In this document: positions 35,204-42,107 of the stretch, one piece after another
How positions within the stretch are numbered: the stretch's first letter is position 1
How the letters are laid out: every line of letters starts with the position of its first letter
DNA from: Lentzea tibetensis
Lineage (GTDB): Bacteria; Actinomycetota; Actinomycetes; Mycobacteriales; Pseudonocardiaceae
Reading direction: 5' to 3'
DNA: 64,000 nucleotides
NCBI RefSeq assembly: GCF_007845675.1
Contig: NZ_VOBR01000002.1
Location: 124,001 to 188,000 of the forward strand
Translations under genes and position numbers: made by a program
The notes under the pieces: generated by a model
Told to the model about the DNA's origin: nothing
The model's database searches: none
The model's input: the letters and a program-made list of their open reading frames with translations, nothing else

Positions 35204-36807
35204 GTATGACGGTTCCTCGCATCAGCGGGGGTGACGCGCTGGTGCGCGCCCTCGCCAAGCACGGGGTGGACGTGGTGTTCGGCATTCCGGGCACCCACAA
35301 CCTCGGCATCTACCGGTATCTCGCCGAGCACGGGGTCCGGCACGTGACACCGAGGCACGAGCAGGGCGCCGGGTTCGCCGCGGACGGCTACGCGCGCGTC
35401 ACCGGACGCCCCGGCGTGTGCCTCACGACGAGCGGCCCGGCCGTGCTGAACGCGATGACCGCCGTGACCCAGGCGTACTCGGACTCCGTGCCGGTGCTGC
35501 TGATCTCGCCGGGCATGCCGCTCAAGCACCCCGGCCGCGGCAACGGCACGCTGCACGAGGTCCGCGACCAGCGCGGCGCGCTGGAAGCCGTGATCGGCTA
35601 CACCAACCGGGTGCACAGCGTGTCCGAGATCCCGCTCGCCGTGGCGCAGGCGTTCGCCGCCATGACCTCCGGCCGCCCGCGCCCCGCGCACCTGGAGATC
35701 CCGCTCGACCTGATCGACGCCATGGACAAGGTGTCGTGCGTCCAGCCGCTCGTCGTCGCGCACCCCGCCGCCGACGCGGTGACCATCGCCGCCGCTGCCG
35801 GACGCCTGCACACCTCCGCGCGGCCCGGTCTGATCGTCGGCGGCGGCGCCCGCGGTGCCGCCGAGGAGATCCTGGCGCTGGCCAAGCGCCTCGGCGCACC
35901 GGTCGTCGCGACGGCCAACGGCAAGGGCACGTTCCCCGAGAACCACGAGCTGTCCATCGGCGCAGGCCTGCACCACCGCGCGGTCGCGGACTTCGTCGCC
36001 GAGTGCGACGTCGTGCTGGCCATCGGCACGGAGCTGGCGTCGACCGACCTGTGGAACGGCCCGCTGAAGTTCAGCGGCGACCTGATCCGCATCGACGTCG
36101 ACCCGGCCCAGATGATCACCAACGCGGCACCGGACTACCGGCTCGTCGGCGACGCGCAGGCCACGGTCGAAGCGCTGAACCAGCGCCTCGGCTTCGGCAA
36201 GCCGTCCGAGGAGGCCGCTCGGCGCGCGGAACGGTGGCAGAAGCTCTTCCGCAAGCACGCCCGCGCACAGGGCGCGCCGTGGCTGCCGCTGACCGACGTG
36301 CTGAAGACCGAGCTGGCGCCCGGCGCGATCATCGCGGGTGACAGCGCGATGGTCTGCTACTACGGCGCTTTGTCCAACCTCCCGCTGGACGCGCCCGCGT
36401 CGTTCCTCTACCCGACCGGACTCGGCACGCTGGGCTACGGCCTGCCCGCGGCGATCGGCGCGAAGATCGGCGCACCCGACCGTCAGGTGGTCGCGCTGCA
36501 CGGCGACGGCGGCATCATGTTCACGCTTCCGGAACTCGCGACCGCCGCACAGTTGCGTTTGCCGCTCCCGGTCGTTGTTGCGGACAACGGCGGTTACGGC
36601 GAGATCCGGCGCGAGATGGTGGATCGCTCAGAGCCCGTGCACGCCGTCGACCTTCCGACGGTGGACTTCGCGAAGGTCGCCAAGGCCATGGACTGCCACG
36701 GCGTCACCGTCGACGACGAGACCAAGTTCGCCATCGCGCTGCGCAAGGCGTTGTCGGCGGACCGCCCGACCGTGATCCACGTGGTCGGGGACCTGGCTGG
36801 GGCATGA
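35200..36807 (+). CDS. Thiamine-diphosphate-dependent enzyme (acetolactate synthase-like)
   Basis: A 535-residue ThDP enzyme with the usual three domains: PYR with the catalytic Glu in RHEQGAGFAADGYAR (about residue 53), a central FAD/DHS-like domain, and a PP domain with GDGGIMFTLPEL and DNGGYGEI for Mg-ThDP binding (about 434-467). Members include acetolactate synthase, benzoylformate decarboxylase and relatives; the residues here do not decide among them, and no ilvN partner is nearby. Start at 35200 overlaps the ligase stop; 35206 is a second ATG. Last gene of the operon, followed by a strong terminator. Confidence 0.85.
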   Translation: MSMTVPRISGGDALVRALAKHGVDVVFGIPGTHNLGIYRYLAEHGVRHVTPRHEQGAGFAADGYARVTGRPGVCLTTSGPAVLNAMTAVTQAYSDSVPVLLISPGMPLKHPGRGNGTLHEVRDQRGALEAVIGYTNRVHSVSEIPLAVAQAFAAMTSGRPRPAHLEIPLDLIDAMDKVSCVQPLVVAHPAADAVTIAAAAGRLHTSARPGLIVGGGARGAAEEILALAKRLGAPVVATANGKGTFPENHELSIGAGLHHRAVADFVAECDVVLAIGTELASTDLWNGPLKFSGDLIRIDVDPAQMITNAAPDYRLVGDAQATVEALNQRLGFGKPSEEAARRAERWQKLFRKHARAQGAPWLPLTDVLKTELAPGAIIAGDSAMVCYYGALSNLPLDAPASFLYPTGLGTLGYGLPAAIGAKIGAPDRQVVALHGDGGIMFTLPELATAAQLRLPLPVVVADNGGYGEIRREMVDRSEPVHAVDLPTVDFAKVAKAMDCHGVTVDDETKFAIALRKALSADRPTVIHVVGDLAGA

Positions 36808-36808
36808 C

Positions 36809-36853
36809 GTGCCGGGGCTGGTGACGCGACGGGGGCGTCACCAACCCCGGCAC
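36809..36853. terminator. Strong bidirectional terminator
   Basis: A 19-bp stem with one mismatch (36809-36827 with 36835-36853, starting GTGCCGGGG) and a 7-nt loop lies between the convergent ThDP enzyme gene and the hypothetical gene at 36859. Confidence 0.85.
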
Positions 36854-36858
36854 TTCAT

Positions 36859-37821
36859 TCAATCGGCGGGCTGCCAGTGAACCCCGTAGCCGAAGCCTGG
36901 CCGCAGGTCGATGAACGCGGAGGTAGCTTCACAGGTGTCATCGAGGGACACCGGGGCACCACCGAGATCAGCGTCCTCGAAGTCGAGGTGGTGGACGGCG
37001 TCGAATCGGTGGATCGCGACAGGGGTGTCGCTGGGACCGAACCGAACCCTGAGTGTGAGGCGCTCACAACGCTGGTCCGGCCAGTACACGTACTCAGAGC
37101 GAATAGCTTGATCTTTCCTTGCATGGACGCGCAGCGCGAAGTTGTGCTGTTCGCCGAGCCTCAGCGGGTGCGGCAACCTGAGGTGTACGACCAATCTCCG
37201 CGGTAGTCGTTCGGTCGTATCGATCGCCGCGCCGTGCATGACCGTGACATCCAGATCGTTGAACCCGCAGCCCTGAGACCTCGGTAGGGCAACAGAAAGT
37301 TCTAACTGATCAACGTCGTCCCGATCGGACACGATCGTGCGGTGTTCGAACCATGTGGGTGTGGGACTGTCGAGTCGTATGAGCACGTCGAACTCAGCGA
37401 CGTGCCAAGTATCGCGAGGGTGTTTCCGCACGTTGCTGTTGGCAGGATGCTGCGCCGCCTGGACCAGCCGCCTTAACGCATCGTCCACCCGGCGCCGAGC
37501 TGTTCTGGGGTCACGGCTCCAGCGTTCAGCCAACCAGCCGATGCGGTCAGTCAGTCTCGGGTACCGGGCGTCAGTGTGGATCGCAAAGGGCACGGTGACT
37601 GCGAGTTGCACATCAGCCGGGAGTCCTGACACCGACCGTTCGAGCCAATCGATGACCATATGGCGTATGACGGTCTCGTCGACGGGATTGACGCCGATGC
37701 CGCAGACACTCCGCAACGTCGGTCCAACAAGCTCGTCTATCCCGGCCGAGTACACCCCCCTGCCCTTGCGCAGCTTGGTCAGCTCGGTCATCAAGAGTCG
37801 TTCGTCGAGGGCCATCAGCAT
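36859..37821 (-). CDS. Hypothetical protein
   Basis: A 320-residue protein I do not recognise. The first ~120 residues are helical and charged, with DERLLMTELTKLRKGRG then TDRIGWLAERWSRDPRTARRRVDDALRRLV, which looks like a helix-turn-helix or protein-interaction region. The second half is beta-rich (TWHVAEFDVLIRLDSPTPTWFEHRTIVSDRDDVDQL and so on), with no membrane segment or signal peptide. GC content is visibly lower than in the flanking genes. The ATG at 37821 is the first of several Met (also at residue 3). Its downstream stop adjoins a strong terminator. A small membrane-protein gene lies 59 bp upstream on the same strand. Confidence 0.65.
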   Translation of the reverse strand: MLMALDERLLMTELTKLRKGRGVYSAGIDELVGPTLRSVCGIGVNPVDETVIRHMVIDWLERSVSGLPADVQLAVTVPFAIHTDARYPRLTDRIGWLAERWSRDPRTARRRVDDALRRLVQAAQHPANSNVRKHPRDTWHVAEFDVLIRLDSPTPTWFEHRTIVSDRDDVDQLELSVALPRSQGCGFNDLDVTVMHGAAIDTTERLPRRLVVHLRLPHPLRLGEQHNFALRVHARKDQAIRSEYVYWPDQRCERLTLRVRFGPSDTPVAIHRFDAVHHLDFEDADLGGAPVSLDDTCEATSAFIDLRPGFGYGVHWQPAD

Positions 37822-37880
37822 CCACCTAGTCGAGCTTCTCCTCCCGGTCCCCCATGGTGGAACCGAGAGGAGAAGGTTCC

Positions 37881-38114
37881 TCAGGCTGCTGCCTCACCAG
37901 GCTGCTGGCCCAGCGCTCGGCGAGCGACCTCGCAGGCCATCAGACCGGCAGCGCCCGCGCTGAGAAGTGCTGTCTCGACGCTGTGGCCTAGGGCGAGAAG
38001 TGCGCCTGAAAACAACATTACGGCGAGGATGACCATCACGACCAAGCGGAGGTGCTCGTGATGGTCGGGCTTGCCGTTTTCGGGCATGCAGGGTCCTATC
38101 AAGGGCGGGGACAT
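37881..38114 (-). CDS. Small membrane protein, hypothetical
   Basis: A 77-residue protein with a charged start (MPENGKPDHHEHLR after an eleven-residue leader) and two hydrophobic helices (VVMVILAVMLFSGALLAL and AALLSAGAAGLMACEVA-like). The ATG at 38114 is preferred because AGGAA precedes it; an upstream extension to 38306 is rich in Pro/Arg and looks non-coding. It is on the same strand as the hypothetical gene 59 bp downstream and may form a unit with it. No family recognised. Confidence 0.55.
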   Translation of the reverse strand: MSPPLIGPCMPENGKPDHHEHLRLVVMVILAVMLFSGALLALGHSVETALLSAGAAGLMACEVARRALGQQPGEAAA

Positions 38115-38400
38115 CGGGTTCCTGCTTTCGTGTTGTGGTCCAGGACTTGCCTTGTACGCGCGTCCGTGACGGACTCCTCGGCTGCAGCGCCGAGGTGAAG
38201 CGGCCGCGCTGGCCGGATTGTTGCGCATATCGCTGACCGGCGGGAAGGGGCGACACGGGGTGGGTCGTGGGTCAGAGGAGATCAACATCAAGCCGGAATA
38301 GGACACCGCTCTCCAGCTGTCGACCGCAACTGCATAATTTCAGGAACTGGCAAACTGGAGAACTGGGTGTTGCCTTGAAGATTCAAATATCGGCTCGTAA

Positions 38401-38416
38401 TGAGAATTGATTCTCA
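38401..38416. promoter_or_regulatory. Fur/Zur-like dyad
   Basis: TGAGAATTGATTCTCA is a perfect 7-2-7 inverted repeat in an AT-rich setting (TAA before, ATATTT after). Fur-family boxes have the form TGAnAAT-N-ATTnTCA; the spacer here is one base longer. No metal-uptake gene is close, so the target is unclear. Confidence 0.4.
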
Positions 38417-38602
38417 ATATTTTCCTGACACAGAAAGGGTGGCATTGACGAGCAAGTTAAATTCCATACGAATCAGAATTGCTATTGAGGTTACGTAGGT
38501 TTGTGTGCAGTTTGCCAACGGCGGGGTGCGTGACCTGCGAGGCCAGGGGAGGTATGGCGAGTGTCCAGTGTTTGTCAACTTTTTGGACAGAAACTGGCCT
38601 AC

Positions 38603-38748
38603 TAGGCTGTAGCGTGGTCGTTGCCGATGGTCCTCGTGGCGATCGGGATGACTTGGAGGCTTCGGCCTTCAATCCGAAGCACTGTCTGTGGTCCAGGCGG
38701 GGCGCCGGAGTCGAGGGGTCGCCTGTGCAGCCAGGTGGCCCCTCTTTT
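38603..38748 (+). ncRNA. Candidate small RNA
   Basis: A TAGGCT -10-like box (38603-38608) is followed by a 7-bp hairpin GCTTCGG/CCGAAGC (38659-38680) and then by a rho-independent terminator, with no convincing reading frame. The -35 position is unclear. A transcript of roughly 130 nt is inferred. Confidence 0.35.
38713..38748 (+). terminator. Rho-independent terminator
   Basis: A 13-bp stem (GAGGGGTCGCCTG with CAGGTGGCCCCTC, two G-U pairs) and a 6-nt loop are followed directly by TTTT at 38745-38748. It ends a plus-strand transcript although no gene is found upstream. Confidence 0.65.
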
Positions 38749-38822
38749 GGCTTTCTGTGGGGTTGGTCGAGTGGCATCCACACAGCTACAAGTCGGGCAA
38801 GATCCGTTGCTTCCGCACACGA

Positions 38823-38920
38823 TCACGGGCACTTGGACTTGAGGTAGCGACGCTCAGGTTCGCTGAGGGCGCGGTGGGCGGTCAGAGGCGGCCGCCTCAT
38901 AGTCGCCGCTGCGCAAGACG
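38823..38920 (-). pseudogene. Relic of an ECF42-type sigma factor C-terminus
   Basis: Read on the minus strand, the end of this segment encodes LTAHRALSEPERRYLKSKCP and a stop. The intact sigma factor 1.2 kb away ends LAAERTLSTPERRYLRSK..., 12 of 18 residues identical. The DNA (38841-38885 against 40059-40103) is about 69% identical over 45 bp, with many differences in third positions. A further piece, RSGDYEAAA, matches MSGDREGARAA in another frame, so the relic carries a frameshift. Nothing upstream remains open. Confidence 0.6.
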
Positions 38921-38960
38921 TTCATCTGATCGGGCCCGCCGGAAGATCCTTTGACCTAGA

Positions 38961-40046
38961 GTGCCGCGCGTGCCGGACGAGATGCCTTCGTGGGAGCCAG
39001 AACTGCGGGCCCAGGTCGACAGGTGCCGTCAGGCAGCTCGAGCTGGTGCCGAGGAGGTACTCGTCGCTCTGCTGGACGCGTTGACCGCGCTCGGCGACGG
39101 CCGGATGACCGAAGAGCGAGGCAAGGCGGTCGGGCCGACCGGTGAGGCTGTCGAGGTGGCGCGCCGCCTGTTCGCGGCGGACCCGCGCCATCGAGTGCGC
39201 CTGGTCGAAGCACTCACCTCGCAGTACGTGGCGCTGACACTCGCAGGGCAGTTCGAGGACGCGATCGTGGCCGCGGAGGACCTGATCGCCCAGCTGCACC
39301 TGCTGGCGCCCGGTGACCTGCCCGACGTCGACGCCCGGCTGGCGGAGGCTGTCGGAGAACTGGGCGTGCTGCACGGGAACGTCGGCAGGTACGTGCCGGC
39401 CGCGGGATTCGCGGCCGAGTCCGCCCGGCGCTACGCCGATCTCGGCCCGGCGCGGGTGGTCTCCTTCGGCAGGACGCTACTGGAACTGTGCGCCGCGGTC
39501 GACGCCGGAGGTGAGGCCGCCGCGGCGGAGCTCGAAGCCGAGGTGGGGGAGACCCTCGCCCGGTTCCAGCCCGATGACCGTGTTTTCGAGATGATCCCCG
39601 AGGTGGGCGCGGCGCTGAACGGCCTCGCGGCGGCGCTGAACGCCGCGGGCCGGAGTTCGGACGCGCTGCCCGCCGTGACCACGTCGATCGAGATGCTCCG
39701 CAGGCTGAGCGCGGCAAACCAGTTGCACTACAAGGACTACGCCTCAGCCCTGTCGACCTTGGTGCATGTGCACGGTGGACTGCACGACGACGCGAGACAA
39801 CTGGAAGTCGCGCGGGAGAACGTCGAACTCCTCCGGCAGTGGACGACGGCGCACTGGGAGCTCTTCCCCGAGCGGCTGGCTCCCGCGCTCGACGACCTCG
39901 CCGCCGTGCTGACCAGGCTGGGGAGGACCGAGGAGGCGCGGTCGGTGATGAACGAGGCGGCCGACAGGTACGAGCACATGTCGCACCTGGGCCACTACTG
40001 GAAGCTGACGCAACTTCGCCGGGCCGGTTCGCTTCAGTCCGAGTGA
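38961..40046 (+). CDS. TPR-like helical repeat protein
   Basis: A 361-residue soluble protein made almost wholly of helices with tetratricopeptide spacing (for example ADLGPARVVSFGRTLLELCAAVD and AAVLTRLGRTEEARSVMNEAADRYE; core LGRTEEARSVMNEAADRYE). No enzyme motif, signal peptide or membrane segment is seen. Starts at GTG 38961, GTG 38970 or ATG 38982 are possible; the first follows a TAGAG -10-like box so closely that a leaderless mRNA is plausible. The 3' end overlaps the convergent sigma-factor gene by 13 bp, and a sigma-factor relic lies just upstream, so the gene seems to have been inserted beside or between copies of that gene. Confidence 0.75.
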   Translation: MPRVPDEMPSWEPELRAQVDRCRQAARAGAEEVLVALLDALTALGDGRMTEERGKAVGPTGEAVEVARRLFAADPRHRVRLVEALTSQYVALTLAGQFEDAIVAAEDLIAQLHLLAPGDLPDVDARLAEAVGELGVLHGNVGRYVPAAGFAAESARRYADLGPARVVSFGRTLLELCAAVDAGGEAAAAELEAEVGETLARFQPDDRVFEMIPEVGAALNGLAAALNAAGRSSDALPAVTTSIEMLRRLSAANQLHYKDYASALSTLVHVHGGLHDDARQLEVARENVELLRQWTTAHWELFPERLAPALDDLAAVLTRLGRTEEARSVMNEAADRYEHMSHLGHYWKLTQLRRAGSLQSE

Positions 40047-41200
40047 CCGCGGTCGGCCTTCGAGCGGAGGTAGCGGCGTTCGGGCGTGCTCAGCGTGCGT
40101 TCCGCCGCCAGCCGGTACGCCGCACGGGCGCCTTCGCGGTCACCGGACATCTCCAGCAGGTGGGCCCGGACGGCGTCCACGCGGAAGTGGTCGAGGTCCG
40201 CCGTGGCGAGCTGTGCCAGGCCTGCCCGCGGTCCTTCGACCATGGCCAGCGCCACGATCCTGTTCAGCGTCACCATCGGGCCGGGAGCCAGGCGCGCCAG
40301 CACGTCGTACAGCCCCAGTATCTGCGGCCAGTCCGTGTCGGCGGCGGACAACGCCTCGTCGTGCACGGCCGCGATCGCCGCCTGCAGCTGATAAGGCCCA
40401 GGCGGTTCGGTCGACAGCACGGACTCGATCAACGAGCTGCCTTCGGCGATCAACGCCGAGTCCCACCGCGAACGGTCCTGCGCCTCGAGGGGAATCAGCG
40501 CGCCGGAGGCGTTGGTGCGTGCCGGGCGGCGTGCGTCGGTGAGCAGCATCAGTGCCAGCAGGCCGGCGACCTCGCCCTCAGGTGCACGCGCGTGCACCTG
40601 GCGGGTCAGCCGGATCGCCTCGTCGGACAGCTCGACGCGGTTCAGCGAGGAGCCGGATGACGCCGTGTGGCCCTCGTTGAAGATCAGGTACAGCACGTCC
40701 AGCACCGCGGACACCGAACCCGGCTGGTTCAGCGGCACGTCCTTGATCTTCGCCTTCGCCCGGCTGATGCGTTGCGCGATGGTGGTCTCGGGCACCAGGT
40801 AGGCCCGAGCGATCTCCGCTGTCGTCAACCCGCCGACGGCCCGCAACGTCAACGCCACCTGTGAGGCGGGCGTCAAAGACGGGTGACAGCACAGCAGGAA
40901 AAGCTGCAGCGTGTCGTCCTCACCCGCAATCGGCGCGGGAGGTGGCTCCATCAGGAAGACGTTGGTTTCCCGGCGGCGCCGCGCGGACTCGGTGCGCAGC
41001 ACCTCGATGAACCGCCGGGACGCCACGGTGATCAGCCAGCCGCGCGGCGACGAGGGCACACCCTCGGACGGCCACTGCAGCGCGGCCGCGAGCAGCGCCT
41101 CCTGCACGGCGTCCTCGCACGCCGCGAAGTCGCTGTAGCGGCGCATCAACGCCCCGAGCACGTCCGGCGCGAGCGAACGCAGCAGCGACTCGACGTTCAC
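40034..41200 (-). CDS. ECF42-type RNA polymerase sigma factor (DUF6596)
   Basis: A 388-residue sigma factor. Region 2 (MRRYSDFAACEDAVQEALLAA) and region 4 (TTAEIARAYLVPETTIAQRISRAKAKI) are followed by a long C-terminal extension of about 200 residues, TPR-like, with the NEGHTASSG segment typical of the DUF6596/ECF42 group. These sigma factors are known to be encoded with YCII/DGPF proteins and not with classical anti-sigma factors; the C-terminal domain is thought to tune activity. The GTG at 41200 overlaps the stop of the YCII gene (GTGA), so the pair is coupled. The target promoters are unknown. Confidence 0.88.
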   Translation of the reverse strand: MNVESLLRSLAPDVLGALMRRYSDFAACEDAVQEALLAAALQWPSEGVPSSPRGWLITVASRRFIEVLRTESARRRRETNVFLMEPPPAPIAGEDDTLQLFLLCCHPSLTPASQVALTLRAVGGLTTAEIARAYLVPETTIAQRISRAKAKIKDVPLNQPGSVSAVLDVLYLIFNEGHTASSGSSLNRVELSDEAIRLTRQVHARAPEGEVAGLLALMLLTDARRPARTNASGALIPLEAQDRSRWDSALIAEGSSLIESVLSTEPPGPYQLQAAIAAVHDEALSAADTDWPQILGLYDVLARLAPGPMVTLNRIVALAMVEGPRAGLAQLATADLDHFRVDAVRAHLLEMSGDREGARAAYRLAAERTLSTPERRYLRSKADRGHSD

Positions 41201-41568
41201 AGGCCGTACGCGCTCAGATCGCGGATCGGCCGCACCTCGACCATGCCGAAGTCCGCCTCCGGCATCTGGGCCGCCCACTCCAGCGCGCGTTCCTCCGATG
41301 AGCACTCGATGAAGTAGAACCCGGCCAGGTGCTCCTTGACCTCCGCGAACGGACCGTCCGTCGTGGACGCGCGGCCGTCGACCAGCGCGACCCGCTTCGT
41401 CAGCGACTGGTCGTCCAGCGACGCGGACGCGATCAGCTCGCCCGCCTCCGTCAGCGCCCGCATCACCGACGCGTGGCCCTGCGCGCCTTCCGTGCGCTCC
41501 TCGTCCGACGCGGTCTCCCAGAAGGACCGCATGTGCGGGTTCGTGTAGACCATGATCAAGTACTTCAT
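41197..41568 (-). CDS. YCII/DGPF-family protein
   Basis: A 123-residue alpha-beta barrel protein. It begins MKYLIMVYTNP and contains the DGPF motif (TTDGPFAEVKEHLAGFYFIE; core TDGPFAEVKEHLAGF). Such proteins accompany ECF41/42-like sigma factors; biochemical role unknown. The ATG at 41568 has a GGGGAAAG site; an open extension to 41637 is not supported. It is the first gene of the pair with the sigma factor and divergent from the SnoaL-like gene. Confidence 0.88.
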   Translation of the reverse strand: MKYLIMVYTNPHMRSFWETASDEERTEGAQGHASVMRALTEAGELIASASLDDQSLTKRVALVDGRASTTDGPFAEVKEHLAGFYFIECSSEERALEWAAQMPEADFGMVEVRPIRDLSAYGL

Positions 41569-41624
41569 CGAAGAACTTTCCCCCTGGCATGTCGAGAACC
41601 GTCCACGGGCTTCTACGTACCAGC

Positions 41625-42056
41625 ATGACTGACACACAGATCCGCGACCTGATGGACGACTACACCGCCGCGATGAAGAAGGGCGACGCCGACTGGGTCG
41701 TCGCCCACCGCACGCCGGACATCGCGCTGTTCAGCCTCGCGCCGCCGCTGCGCCAGAGCATCGAGGACGCGCTCAGCGCCGACGGGCTGCGCGCGTGGTT
41801 CAGCACCTTCGACGGGCCGGTGGACTTCGAGATCCGCGACCTGGAGGTGACCGAGAGCGGAGACCTCGCGATCGCGCACGGGCTCACGCGCATGACCGCG
41901 ACGCCGCAGGGCAGTGACGAGAGCTTCACGCTGTGGTTCCGCACGACCTGGGCGTTCCGCAACACCAACGGCCAGTGGCTCATCAGCCACGAGCACGAGT
42001 CGACGCCGTTCTACATGGACGGATCCTTCGGCGCCGCAACGGATCTCGAGCCGTAG
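41625..42056 (+). CDS. SnoaL/NTF2-like (DUF4440-type) protein
   Basis: A 143-residue cone-shaped NTF2-like fold: N-terminal helix IRDLMDDYTAAMKKGDADWVVAHRTPD, then beta strands ending WAFRNTNGQWLISHEHESTPFYMDG (core NGQWLISHEHES). Members can be small isomerases, hydrolases or ligand-binding proteins. It is divergent from the ECF42/YCII pair, a common arrangement that makes it a plausible target of that sigma factor (inference). The ATG at 41625 is preferred to 41589. Confidence 0.82.
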   Translation: MTDTQIRDLMDDYTAAMKKGDADWVVAHRTPDIALFSLAPPLRQSIEDALSADGLRAWFSTFDGPVDFEIRDLEVTESGDLAIAHGLTRMTATPQGSDESFTLWFRTTWAFRNTNGQWLISHEHESTPFYMDGSFGAATDLEP

Positions 42057-42063
42057 GTGAGTC

Positions 42064-42103
42064 GGTGCGCCCGGCGGGGCCCTGCCACTCCGCCGGACGC
42101 ACC
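42064..42103. terminator. Bidirectional terminator
   Basis: A 14-bp stem with one mismatch (GGTGCGCCCGGCGG at 42064-42077 with 42090-42103) lies between the convergent SnoaL-like and permease genes. Confidence 0.8.
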
Positions 42104-42107
42104 ACGC

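Larger units (their letters stand above)
38115..38822. other. Low-GC intergenic region without protein gene
   Basis: About 700 bp with no credible protein. The stretch 38330-38470 is markedly AT-rich for this genome. It contains a Fur-like dyad (38401-38416), an inverted repeat TGTCCA-N16-TGGACA (38562-38589), a hairpin (38659-38680) and a terminator (38713-38748). The last two are annotated as a possible small RNA. Confidence 0.6.

Noticed and set aside
38457-38847. Open frames of 108 and 122 codons in the gene desert
   Set aside because: Composition and codon use look random, no ribosome site, and they overlap a terminator and hairpins.
40034-41635. A 533-residue sigma-factor frame
   Set aside because: The first ~145 codons are antisense or out of frame with the YCII gene; the coupled GTG at 41200 is the sensible start.
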